In this document: positions 1 through 7,243 of the stretch, in pieces
How the letters are laid out: each line of letters opens with the position of its first letter
Numbering within the stretch: the first letter of the stretch is position 1
DNA from: Actinomyces viscosus
GTDB lineage: Bacteria > Bacteroidota > Bacteroidia > Flavobacteriales_D > Crocinitomicaceae
DNA length: 12,392 bases
NCBI GenBank assembly: GCA_943326975.2
Contig: CALPVI020000023.1
Location: forward strand, 1-12,392
Reading direction: 5' to 3'
Notes under the pieces: generated by a model
Told to the model about the DNA's origin: nothing
The model's input: the letters and a program-made list of their open reading frames with translations, nothing else
Databases searched by the model: none
Made by a program: the position numbers and the translations under genes

Positions 1-1116
1 CATGATGAAGCGTGCAGCCTTATCTGCCGAATCTGAATAGATTACTCCACCAAATTGCATTTCACCTTTACCACTTTTTACAATATCTCTTTGGTTTGCA
101 ACAATCCCAACACTCCAACCATCGATTCTTGCATAAGTACAAACAATAGACTTACCATAATCTGCTTTGTATTCAGTATGATCAGAATTATCAACAATAC
201 ACTCGATTAGTTCATGCATGCTGTAGGGTTTTGCTCTATCACTTGGTAAAAGACCATATACTTTTTTCAAGTCAAACTTTGGCATTGCAGCTTCTTTTCT
301 ATCAAAACCAGCCGTTTCTGCATGACCAACTTTATCCATTAAACTCCTAATCGTTTTAAGACATTCTTGATCGTTCTCTGATTTGTAATCGCAAACTCCA
401 GATATTTCTGTATGTGTAACTGAACCTCCTAAAGTTTCATTGTCAATTGTTTCACCAATTGCAGCTTTCACTAAGTAAGAACCAGCCAAAAATATCGTAC
501 CTGTTTTATTCACTATTAAAGATTCATCAGACATGATTGGTAAATATGCTCCACCAGCAACACAACTTCCCATCACGGCTGCAATCTGAACAATTCCTCT
601 AGAACTCATGATTGCATTATTTCTGAAAATTCGGCCAAAATGTTCTTTATCAGGGAAAATTTCATCTTGCATTGGTAAATAAACACCAGCAGAATCTACC
701 AAGTAAATAATTGGAAGATTATTCTCCATAGAAATCTCTTGTGCTCTTAAGTTTTTCTTTGCTGTAATAGGAAACCATGCACCAGCTTTTACTGTAGCAT
801 CATTTGCAACAACGATACATTGTTTTCCTGATACATAACCTATAACTACTACAACACCACCAGAAGGGCATCCACCATGTTCTTCATACATTCCGTCGCC
901 AACAAAAGCCCCGACTTCAAAGCGGTCAGAATTAAGGTCTAAAAGTAAATCGATTCTTTCTCTTGCAGTAAGTTTACCACTTTCGTGTAATTTCTCAATT
1001 CTTTTTTTGCCACCACCTTCGTAAATGACATTTAATTTTCTTTCTAACTCAGCAATTTTTAGACGCATTAAATCGTCGTTCATGTTGAATTCAAGTTCTT
1101 TTTTGGGTATTGCCAT
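1..1116 (-). CDS. Acyl-CoA carboxylase beta subunit (carboxyltransferase, methylcrotonyl-CoA carboxylase type), C-terminus beyond left edge
   Basis: This is the biotin-dependent carboxyltransferase subunit that moves CO2 from carboxybiotin to an acyl-CoA, working in the cytoplasm with a biotin carboxylase/BCCP partner not present here. It reads without a stop for 372 codons from the ATG at 1116 to the window edge; family members are about 540 residues, so roughly 170 C-terminal residues lie outside. Visible motifs are GGGKKRIEK near residue 34, TARERI near 50, an EHGGCPSGG segment near 80, VDSAGVYLP at 140-148 (acyl-CoA carboxyltransferase signature), and the long run containing MGSCVAGGAYLP and GTIFLAGSYLVKAA. 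The last two resemble the methylcrotonyl-CoA carboxylase beta subunit (leucine breakdown) more than the propionyl-CoA enzyme. That substrate is an inference; without the alpha subunit it could be another acyl-CoA carboxylase. The gene is divergent from pcm and has a good -33/-7 promoter 23 nt upstream. Confidence 0.93.
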   Translation of the reverse strand, partial: MAIPKKELEFNMNDDLMRLKIAELERKLNVIYEGGGKKRIEKLHESGKLTARERIDLLLDLNSDRFEVGAFVGDGMYEEHGGCPSGGVVVVIGYVSGKQCIVVANDATVKAGAWFPITAKKNLRAQEISMENNLPIIYLVDSAGVYLPMQDEIFPDKEHFGRIFRNNAIMSSRGIVQIAAVMGSCVAGGAYLPIMSDESLIVNKTGTIFLAGSYLVKAAIGETIDNETLGGSVTHTEISGVCDYKSENDQECLKTIRSLMDKVGHAETAGFDRKEAAMPKFDLKKVYGLLPSDRAKPYSMHELIECIVDNSDHTEYKADYGKSIVCTYARIDGWSVGIVANQRDIVKSGKGEMQFGGVIYSDSADKAARFIM

Positions 1117-1139
1117 ATTATTTTCGTTTTTAAGCAAGT

Positions 1140-1168
1140 CAAAGTTAATAAATTAGATTACGTGACAA
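1140..1168 (-). promoter_or_regulatory. Bacteroidota-type promoter for the acyl-CoA carboxylase gene
   Basis: Read on the minus strand, TTG (1168-1166), an 18-nt spacer and TAACTTTG (1147-1140) match the Bacteroidota housekeeping promoter pattern TTG-N17-23-TAnnTTTG. The ATG at 1116 is 23 nt beyond the box, leaving a 5' leader of about 15-18 nt. The match is exact at the -7 box. It is a prediction from pattern only. Confidence 0.6.
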
Positions 1169-1243
1169 AAGTGATTTAATTATAATTTATTGACTAACAT
1201 TTCAGTGTTGGAAAATCATTCAAGAATTATCGAAAGAAACCTT

Positions 1244-1251
1244 TATTTTTG
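1244..1251 (+). promoter_or_regulatory. Candidate -7 box (TATTTTTG) immediately before pcm
   Basis: TATTTTTG fits the Bacteroidota -7 consensus TAnnTTTG exactly and is separated from the pcm ATG (1256) by only 4 nt. The transcript would begin at or almost at the start codon, giving a leaderless mRNA. No TTG is seen at the expected -33 distance, so the match could be chance in AT-rich DNA. Confidence 0.35.
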
Positions 1252-1255
1252 TGCT

Positions 1256-1900
1256 ATGCAAGATACGTTTAAACACAAAGGAATGCGTCGTCAACTCATT
1301 GATGAATTGAGAAGTAAAGGGATTACAGACCAACGAATTTTAGATGCTTTTGATGCAGTTCCAAGACATTTTTTCCTTGATTTAGCGTTTGTTGAACAAG
1401 CCTATTCTGATATTGCATTCCAAATTGGTGCTGGACAAACAATTTCACAACCTTTTACAGTTGCGTTTCAGACGCAATTACTAGATGTTTCTAAAGGGGA
1501 TAAAGTATTAGAAATTGGAACAGGATCTGGTTATCAAACATGCATTTTATGTCAAATAGGTGCAAAAGTATTTACGATTGAACGTCAAAAAGAGTTGTTT
1601 ATTAAATCTAAAAAGTTCATTCATCACTTTAATTTTAACCCTAAATTAACTTTTGGTGATGGATATAAGGGGTTACCTAATTTCGCACCCTTTGATCGTA
1701 TTTTAATTACTTGTGGAGCACCTTATATTCCTAATGATTTGGTAGACCAACTAAAAGTAGGAGGGAAAATGGTTATTCCTTTAGGAGACGGACCATCTCA
1801 GCGAATGATATTACTTACAAAAGTTTCAGAAAAAGAGCTTACTCAAGAAGATTACGGAGATTGTAGTTTTGTCCCAATGTTACAAAATACAGCTAAATAA
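1256..1900 (+). CDS. pcm: Protein-L-isoaspartate O-methyltransferase
   Basis: This cytoplasmic repair enzyme uses S-adenosylmethionine to methylate L-isoaspartyl residues in aged proteins, which allows return to normal aspartate. The 214-residue product has the PCMT order of motifs: GQTISQP at 60-66, the SAM-binding glycine motif VLEIGTGSGY at 84-93, an acidic residue of motif post-I in the IER segment at 108-110, FDRILITCGAP at 146-156 and GGKMVIPLG near 169-177. Length and motif spacing are normal for the family. I chose the ATG at 1256 because related proteins begin directly at the M-x-D-T-x-K-H-K-G segment; a TTG at 1190 would add 22 unsupported residues. It ends 9 bp before the SDR gene, so the two are probably co-transcribed. 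Confidence 0.92.
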   Translation: MQDTFKHKGMRRQLIDELRSKGITDQRILDAFDAVPRHFFLDLAFVEQAYSDIAFQIGAGQTISQPFTVAFQTQLLDVSKGDKVLEIGTGSGYQTCILCQIGAKVFTIERQKELFIKSKKFIHHFNFNPKLTFGDGYKGLPNFAPFDRILITCGAPYIPNDLVDQLKVGGKMVIPLGDGPSQRMILLTKVSEKELTQEDYGDCSFVPMLQNTAK

Positions 1901-1909
1901 ATTAAATAT

Positions 1910-2704
1910 ATGCAAGGATTTGAAAATAAGGTTGTTTGGGTAACAGGAGCTTCATCAGGTATAGGGGAAGGTATCGTTCGGAAATTAGCAAGTTTAGATG
2001 CTAAATTAATATTATCTGCTCGAAATTTAGAAACTTTAGAATTAATTCGTAAATCTCTTCCAAATCCTTCGAATCATTTATGTTTACCCTTAGACTTAGA
2101 GAATTCTTCTAATTTTCAAGATCTTGCAAATCAAGTCATAGAAAAATATTCAAAAATTGATTATTTAATTAATAATGGTGGTTTAAGTCAACGTTCAGAA
2201 GCATGGGAAACACCAATGGAAATTGATCGAAGAATTATGGAAATCAATTATTTTGGAAATATAGCGTTAACGAAAGCAGTATTGCCTATTATGCAAAAAC
2301 AACAATCTGGTCACATTGTTGTTATATCAAGCATAGCCGGTAAATTTGGTTTTTTTCTGCGTTCTGCTTATAGTGCTTCAAAACATGCATTACAAGGTTT
2401 TTATGAAAGCGTTTTGTTAGAAGAAGAAAAAAACAACATACATGTTACAATTGCTTATCCAGGAAAAATAAATACAAATATTTCAGTAAATGCTTTGAAT
2501 GCTTCAGGAAGTTCTCATGGAGTAATGGATCACAATCAAGCTACTGGAATGCCAATTGAAGATTGTGTTAATGAACTAATTAAAGCAGTTTTAGCTAAGA
2601 AAAAAGAAATTTTAATAGGAAATAAAGAAATCAAAGCGGTTACTTTAAAACGTTTTTTCCCAGCTTTATTTTGGAAGGTGATACGAAAACAAAGTGCCGT
2701 CTAA
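1910..2704 (+). CDS. Short-chain dehydrogenase/reductase, DHRS7-like
   Basis: This is a 264-residue classical SDR oxidoreductase with one Rossmann domain. It shows the cofactor motif TGASSGIG at 12-19, Arg38 after the second beta strand (the position that usually favours NADP(H)), NNGG at 88-91 in place of the usual NNAG, Asn113, and the catalytic residues Ser141, Tyr154 and Lys158 (YSASK) in normal spacing. The NNGG-L-S-Q-R-S stretch is what I recall of the DHRS7/DHRS7B branch of animal and bacterial SDRs, whose members reduce lipid-like carbonyls. The substrate here cannot be told from sequence. No signal peptide or clear membrane anchor is present. It follows pcm by 9 bp, and its stop codon directly abuts the stop of the convergent methyltransferase gene. 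Confidence 0.88.
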   Translation: MQGFENKVVWVTGASSGIGEGIVRKLASLDAKLILSARNLETLELIRKSLPNPSNHLCLPLDLENSSNFQDLANQVIEKYSKIDYLINNGGLSQRSEAWETPMEIDRRIMEINYFGNIALTKAVLPIMQKQQSGHIVVISSIAGKFGFFLRSAYSASKHALQGFYESVLLEEEKNNIHVTIAYPGKINTNISVNALNASGSSHGVMDHNQATGMPIEDCVNELIKAVLAKKKEILIGNKEIKAVTLKRFFPALFWKVIRKQSAV

Positions 2705-3262
2705 TTATTTCTTACATGTATATACAAAAGCAGGAGGGAAGTTTAAAGGAGTAAAAGTGATATTTACTTCTTTGTACAACATTTTTAGATAATTTTTCAA
2801 CTGAGTAGAGTACTGAAATTGAATAAATTTACCTTTTTCACCAATACATTCGTAACATTTTGAAATAATATTTTCTCTTAACTCATCAGGGAAATTTGCG
2901 AAAGGTAAAGAAGAAATAATTTCATCTGCAGCATGAAGATTGTGCATTGTTAAATATTCTTGTACTTTTTCTGCACTATCGTGAATTAAAATAACACGAT
3001 CATCAATTATTGTTGATTTAAGAAAATTATAAAAATTATCATTCAATTCAAACACCAAAAGCTTTGCGTCTGGAGCCATTTTTTCTACTATTTTCTTAGT
3101 AAAAACGCCTGTTCCTGGCCCTAATTCTACTATAACTTTTGAAGTATTAAAATTAACGTTTTCTAACATTTTTTCAGTTAAAAAACGAGAACTTGGTCTC
3201 ATCGAACCAATCATTTTTTTATTACTCCAAAATTGTTGTAAAAAAGTTTTTTTGTCAGGCAT
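2705..3262 (-). CDS. Class I SAM-dependent methyltransferase, PmtA-like
   Basis: This 185-residue methyltransferase has the SAM-binding loop VELGPGTG at 45-52 and an acidic residue at the end of strand 2 (FEL, Glu72). Three features resemble the PmtA-type phospholipid N-methyltransferases: an SMRPSSRFL segment at 20-28 before the Rossmann domain, ISSLPFANFP at 116-125 at the active-site position, and a C-terminal PPAFVYTC at 176-183. PmtA enzymes methylate phosphatidylethanolamine at the inner membrane face, so a lipid substrate is plausible but inferred. The rRNA adenine dimethyltransferase (KsgA/Erm) branch is a more distant alternative; the N-L-P-Y/F motif of that branch is not matched. 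The ATG at 3262 is 4 bp after the dihydroorotase-like gene, making it the last gene of that operon. Confidence 0.75.
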   Translation of the reverse strand: MPDKKTFLQQFWSNKKMIGSMRPSSRFLTEKMLENVNFNTSKVIVELGPGTGVFTKKIVEKMAPDAKLLVFELNDNFYNFLKSTIIDDRVILIHDSAEKVQEYLTMHNLHAADEIISSLPFANFPDELRENIISKCYECIGEKGKFIQFQYSTQLKNYLKMLYKEVNITFTPLNFPPAFVYTCKK

Positions 3263-3266
3263 GTAA

Positions 3267-4526
3267 TTAATCTTTGATTGCTAATTTACCATTATTTATT
3301 ATTCCAATTACATTCCCTTTTAATTCTTTATTGATTAAAGGAGTATTGTAAGTTGATGAAATTACTTCGTCTTTTGAAAAAATCCATTTTTGATCGGGGC
3401 TAAAAATCGTTAAATCAGCTTTTTGATCAATTTGAATTGGAGCATAATCAATCCCTAAAATTGCTCTTGGTTGAATTGAAAGAGCTTTAATGACAGCTTC
3501 TAAATTAAATTCTTTAGCAAAATTTAATGAACTAAAAACGGTTTGAAGATTAATTGTTCCAAAGTTAGCGTTATCAAACTCAACATCTTTTTCTTCGGTA
3601 TCCATAGGTCTATGATCAGAAACAATAACATCAATTGTCCCGTCTAAAAGCCCATTCCATAAAGCTAAACGATCAGATTCTCTTCGTAATGGAGGCATCA
3701 ATTTAAAATTTGAATCAAATCCTAATACATCTGTTTCATTGTAAATCAAATGAGAAGCATGAACATCTGCAGAAATATTCAAACCTTTAGCTTTTGCATT
3801 TCTTATTAAGTTTACACTTTCAGCACATGAAACACCGGTAAAGTGAATTGTACCACCAGTATATTCGACTAAACGAATATTTCTTTCAAGTTGAATTATT
3901 TCTGCAATTGTCGGATCTGATTTTAAGCCCGTTTTTGTTGAAGCTTCACCTTCATTTACCATTCCTTTTCCTGCAATTGAGTTATCTCTCGAAAAAGCAA
4001 TAATTTTTCCGCCAAAATTTTTACTGTACAATAAAGCACGATACATAATTCCTGAATTAACAGGAACTAAATCATCTGAATACATACGAACTCCTGATTG
4101 AAACATATCGTACATTTCTGAAAGATTCAATCCTTCCATTTTTTCAGTAATTGCTCCAATAACATGTAAATCTGTCACTTCTTTTTCCGCTTTTCTTAAA
4201 GCATATTCTACTTGAGTTTTTCCATCTACTACTGGGTTTGTACTTGGTAACATTGAAACATGAGTGAATCCACCAAATGAAGCTGCTTGTAACCCGGATT
4301 CAATTGTTTCTTTGTGTTCTTCACCTGGATCACAAAAACTCGCCTTTAAATCAACCCAACCTTGAGATATATGAATATTATCTCCCTCAATCAATTGAGC
4401 ATCATTATCAGTAATAGATGATTCTATAGAAGTAATTATTCCATTCTGAATTAACAAATCTACTGTTTGACCATTAAATGCTGATAATGGATCTATAACG
4501 CGCGCTTTTTTGATGAGAATTTTCAT
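3267..4526 (-). CDS. Dihydroorotase-like amidohydrolase-fold protein lacking the metal-binding histidines
   Basis: Over its full 419 residues this aligns with class I dihydroorotase (pyrimidine synthesis): HKETIESG at 71-78, GGFTHV at 85-90, the YSDD segment ending at Asp151-152, PPLRRESDR around 278-286 and VSDHRP at 302-307. The catalytic core is altered. The HxHxR metal/substrate motif reads K61-A-S63-F-C65; the two later metal histidines are Phe178 and Gly231; the MPNT and MNPPLR substrate asparagines are Ser95 and Met277. Asp151 and Asp304 remain. It therefore probably does not hydrolyse dihydroorotate by the known mechanism. Catalytically dead dihydroorotases that support aspartate transcarbamoylase assembly are known in other bacteria; similar divergent copies appear, from memory, in other Bacteroidota. 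I prefer the ATG at 4526 over a TTG at 4535. It lies 12 bp after the BatA-like gene. Confidence 0.85.
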   Translation of the reverse strand: MKILIKKARVIDPLSAFNGQTVDLLIQNGIITSIESSITDNDAQLIEGDNIHISQGWVDLKASFCDPGEEHKETIESGLQAASFGGFTHVSMLPSTNPVVDGKTQVEYALRKAEKEVTDLHVIGAITEKMEGLNLSEMYDMFQSGVRMYSDDLVPVNSGIMYRALLYSKNFGGKIIAFSRDNSIAGKGMVNEGEASTKTGLKSDPTIAEIIQLERNIRLVEYTGGTIHFTGVSCAESVNLIRNAKAKGLNISADVHASHLIYNETDVLGFDSNFKLMPPLRRESDRLALWNGLLDGTIDVIVSDHRPMDTEEKDVEFDNANFGTINLQTVFSSLNFAKEFNLEAVIKALSIQPRAILGIDYAPIQIDQKADLTIFSPDQKWIFSKDEVISSTYNTPLINKELKGNVIGIINNGKLAIKD

Positions 4527-4538
4527 TTTATTCAAGTA

Positions 4539-6590
4539 TTATTTTTTCAAAAATTTAAGAAGTAAAACTTCAATGATAATTAACAAAATTGTCATAAAGA
4601 TAAAGATTCGCCAATATTCAATAGGCTTTTCTAAATCAATTTTAGTTAAACTTTGACCTTCAGCTATCTCTGAGAATTTTACATTTTTTATTCCTTTATC
4701 AGAAAATGAAGAGATAATTTCATCGCTTGATAAAGTTTCTATATTAGATTCATTTCTATTGTAATTCAGCGAAATTGAGCCTATCGGTTCATTGTCAGTT
4801 ATTGTGTAAGTCCCTGCATTTAATTTTTCTAATGCTTCAATTCCTCCAATAGAAACATAAGTTAATGAATTCGTTGAAATTGTTCGTGGAATAAAGTCAA
4901 TAGATTTATTTTTTAAATGTATAGGTGTTTCAGATTGAGATTTTGAATAGATTGGAAATTTAGAATCTGTACCAATTACTAATGAAAGTGGTGTTTTACG
5001 TTTACTTAATTCAGCTGTTCTTAAAAGAATTGTACTGAATAATGCATTTGATGTAAATGTACCATAATTTGGTGAAAGTGAGCTTGCAAACAAATAAATT
5101 GATTTTCCATTCGTTGCTTTTGAGTACAATGGACTTCCGTTTTGTAGAAAGATTAACCCTATCGATTGCGAAGTAGCTGATTGATTTAATTTATAGGCCT
5201 TAGCGATAGAAGGAAGATTTAAATTTTCTGGTTTTTTTTCAAATACAGCCCTAAAAAAAACATCATCATAATTGATATTTTTAATTTTCACACCTTCAGT
5301 AATAGTTGAAGAAAACAAAGGCATATTTACACTTTTTAGAAAATTATTCCAGCTTAAAATATCGATTTCTTCTCCTGGAAATAAAGCAATACTACCACCA
5401 TCTTCAATGTATTCCGTAAGGTTTTGTGCTATACCCGATTGTAAATCTTTTGCACCATTTATTACAATTAAATCTTTTCCTTTAATGGCGTCTAAAGTAA
5501 ATTGATTTTGATTGATTTGAGTTATTTTGTAATAATTATCTAAAGCATAAACAATTCCAATATTGTTGACAGCATTCTCACCGTTGATAATTAATATATT
5601 AGAACTACTATTTACTGAATAACTAAAATGATATTCATCATCTATAAAAAACTGTTTATCGTTTACACTTACATAACCTTTTTTAAATCCTGGTTTTTGA
5701 TCTGCATAGTTAAAAGTAGTTTGTGTGAAATTATTTGCAGGAATATCTAAAAAAACATCTCTTTTCACTGAATTAACTTCCAAATGAACTTCAACATTTG
5801 TTACATCTTTACTACTATAATTATGAACCCTAACATTTAATTCATGATTTTCACCTAATTTTTGAACAGGAGAAGAGAACCAAACTGAGTCAATTGTTAA
5901 ATTAGTCTTATCTTGTGAATTAATTAAAACTGGATAATAATATGAAGCATCATCTTTTTTCAATTCTTCAAATTTAGCAGTTGATTTTTGAAAATCAGAG
6001 AGAATTACAAATTGTTTTGAGCCAATTTTTTGTTTGGTACTATTTTCTAATTCAATAGCAGCCTTTTCCCATTCTATCACTTCTGAAATTGTTCTATTTA
6101 TGGGGCTTAATTCAATTTTATCCAATCGTTCTAAAGCTTCTATTTTTGTAATCAAGCGCTGTTCTAAACCACTCAAATTATTTGTAACCAACATAATACG
6201 AGTATCCAAACTTACTTTAGAAATCATTTTACGCGCCATTTCTTTTGCTTCAGAAATAAGTTCACCTTCTACACCATTCATAGACATAGAAAATGAATTA
6301 TCAATATATACTGCTAAAACAGGTTTACCACCTTTTGAGAATTGATTCGTAACAGGCTTATAGGGTTGTGAAAATGCTAAAACTAAAAATATAAATGCTA
6401 AAAGACGTGTAATTAAAACTAGTAGATGCTTGAGTTTTTGAGTTGATTTAGTCTGAAGATCTACAACTTTAACAAATTGTAAACTTGAAAAATATAAAGT
6501 TTTATATTTCCTAAAATTAAATAAATGAATAACAATCGGTATTACTAAAACACCAAATGCCCATAGAAATTCAGGATATACAAACTTCAT
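4539..6590 (-). CDS. BatA/VWA-domain membrane protein
   Basis: This 683-residue protein begins with the BatA-type N-terminal module: a membrane segment at 8-24 ending in HLFNFRKYK, a conserved FSSLQF stretch, and a second membrane helix at about 56-75. A von Willebrand factor A domain follows, with an intact MIDAS sequence D97-N-S99-F-S101. The middle (about 220-320) looks like a beta-rich CARF-type or Ig-like extracytoplasmic region, and a GATase-like/flavodoxin-like segment follows around 330-400. A last membrane helix lies at about 660-680 with a KFLKK tail. BatA relatives were named from Bacteroides aerotolerance loci, but the molecular role of this longer type is not known. It is first in an operon with the dihydroorotase-like and PmtA-like genes and has its own candidate promoter. 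The central domain assignments are tentative. Confidence 0.82.
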   Translation of the reverse strand: MKFVYPEFLWAFGVLVIPIVIHLFNFRKYKTLYFSSLQFVKVVDLQTKSTQKLKHLLVLITRLLAFIFLVLAFSQPYKPVTNQFSKGGKPVLAVYIDNSFSMSMNGVEGELISEAKEMARKMISKVSLDTRIMLVTNNLSGLEQRLITKIEALERLDKIELSPINRTISEVIEWEKAAIELENSTKQKIGSKQFVILSDFQKSTAKFEELKKDDASYYYPVLINSQDKTNLTIDSVWFSSPVQKLGENHELNVRVHNYSSKDVTNVEVHLEVNSVKRDVFLDIPANNFTQTTFNYADQKPGFKKGYVSVNDKQFFIDDEYHFSYSVNSSSNILIINGENAVNNIGIVYALDNYYKITQINQNQFTLDAIKGKDLIVINGAKDLQSGIAQNLTEYIEDGGSIALFPGEEIDILSWNNFLKSVNMPLFSSTITEGVKIKNINYDDVFFRAVFEKKPENLNLPSIAKAYKLNQSATSQSIGLIFLQNGSPLYSKATNGKSIYLFASSLSPNYGTFTSNALFSTILLRTAELSKRKTPLSLVIGTDSKFPIYSKSQSETPIHLKNKSIDFIPRTISTNSLTYVSIGGIEALEKLNAGTYTITDNEPIGSISLNYNRNESNIETLSSDEIISSFSDKGIKNVKFSEIAEGQSLTKIDLEKPIEYWRIFIFMTILLIIIEVLLLKFLKK

Positions 6591-6594
6591 GTTT

Positions 6595-6602
6595 CAAATA
6601 TA
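6595..6602 (-). promoter_or_regulatory. Candidate -7 box (TATATTTG) immediately before the BatA-like gene
   Basis: On the minus strand TATATTTG exactly fits TAnnTTTG and sits 4 nt before the ATG at 6590, the same arrangement as at pcm. It lies in the only sizeable gap (6591-6667) of the minus-strand block, where a new transcription unit would be expected. No convincing -33 TTG is seen at the normal distance. Initiation here would give a leaderless or nearly leaderless mRNA. Confidence 0.4.
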
Positions 6603-6667
6603 GTTACAAAATCTTAATATATCTTCCTGTATATAGAACAAATTCACAATCAAAATAGAATAAATAA

Positions 6668-7243
6668 TTAGTTCAGATTTGATTGATTCGTTTCACAAAT
6701 TTTGACAAAATTTTCAAAAATCACCCTTCCTAAATTACCAGAAACTTCTGGATGGAATTGAACTCCAAAAATACTCTTTGATTTATGTTGCATTGCCTCA
6801 TTCACACATGCGTCAGATGATGCAATCAAGTTAAAATCTGCAGGAATAGAAATCGTTTCACAATGATCTTCCATCATTTCAAATTCATCAGGTAGTTTAT
6901 CAAAAATAGTTGTATCCTCAAGAATACCAATTGTTTGTAAATCCCTATCTTCTTTAATTCTTGAACCGTAAGCACCAAAGTGTAAACCAATTAATTGATG
7001 TCCAAAACAAATACCTAAAATTGGTAAATTGGTAGTTTTAATCCAATTCGTTTTGTTTATATAGGGGATTAAATCCATTTCAGTTATTAATAAAGGTGCA
7101 CCTGAAATTACAATTCCTATTACATCATTCAAATCGTCTTCGGAAAGAGTTAAAATAGATTTTGTTTTATAATCAATAAAATCATCTATAATCTCTTCAA
7201 TATATGGCGTTTTTTTACTGCCACAATCAACAATTAATATCAT
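6668..7243 (-). CDS. Stand-alone class I glutamine amidotransferase, GMP synthase N-domain type
   Basis: The 191-residue product is a single class I (triad) glutaminase domain that frees ammonia from glutamine. The nucleophile elbow GICFGHQ carries Cys79, and the other triad residues are His164 and Glu166 in GVQFHPEVS; an oxyanion-type SGAP motif lies at 47-50. Size and motifs fit the separate glutaminase subunit of GMP synthase (GuaAa, about 190 residues), but most bacteria, including Bacteroidota, have a fused GuaA, and no synthetase subunit is beside it. It may serve another amidation or act on a gamma-glutamyl compound, so I give no gene symbol. Its ATG overlaps the stop of the upstream YciO/TsaC-like gene by 4 bp (ATGA), so translation is probably coupled. 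Confidence 0.8.
   Translation of the reverse strand: MILIVDCGSKKTPYIEEIIDDFIDYKTKSILTLSEDDLNDVIGIVISGAPLLITEMDLIPYINKTNWIKTTNLPILGICFGHQLIGLHFGAYGSRIKEDRDLQTIGILEDTTIFDKLPDEFEMMEDHCETISIPADFNLIASSDACVNEAMQHKSKSIFGVQFHPEVSGNLGRVIFENFVKICETNQSNLN

Larger units (their letters stand above)
1117..1255. other. Divergent intergenic region between the carboxylase gene and pcm
   Basis: This AT-rich stretch holds the minus-strand carboxylase promoter and a candidate plus-strand -7 box for pcm. It is open in the pcm frame from 1175 and has a TTG at 1190 that could start a 22-residue extension, but that extension (rich in N, S, R, with no family resemblance) looks like non-coding sequence. No operator palindrome or small RNA was recognised. 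Confidence 0.5.

Noticed and set aside
1190..1255. TTG-initiated 22-residue N-terminal extension of pcm
   Set aside because: The extension has no resemblance to the family start, overlaps the candidate -7 box, and a well-placed ATG at 1256 begins at the conserved N-terminus.
4527..4535. TTG start three codons upstream for the dihydroorotase-like gene
   Set aside because: The ATG at 4526 precedes the conserved first beta strand and needs no rare start codon.
5272..5505. Plus-strand open frame opposite the BatA-like gene
   Set aside because: It is a shadow of a well-supported minus-strand gene, with no motif and no upstream signal; the same applies to 6034-6345 on the plus strand.
6618..6635. 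Inverted repeat TATAT-N8-ATATA in the 6591-6667 gap, considered as a terminator or operator
   Set aside because: The arms are only 5 A/T pairs and no T-tract follows on either strand, so it would not form a stable terminator.
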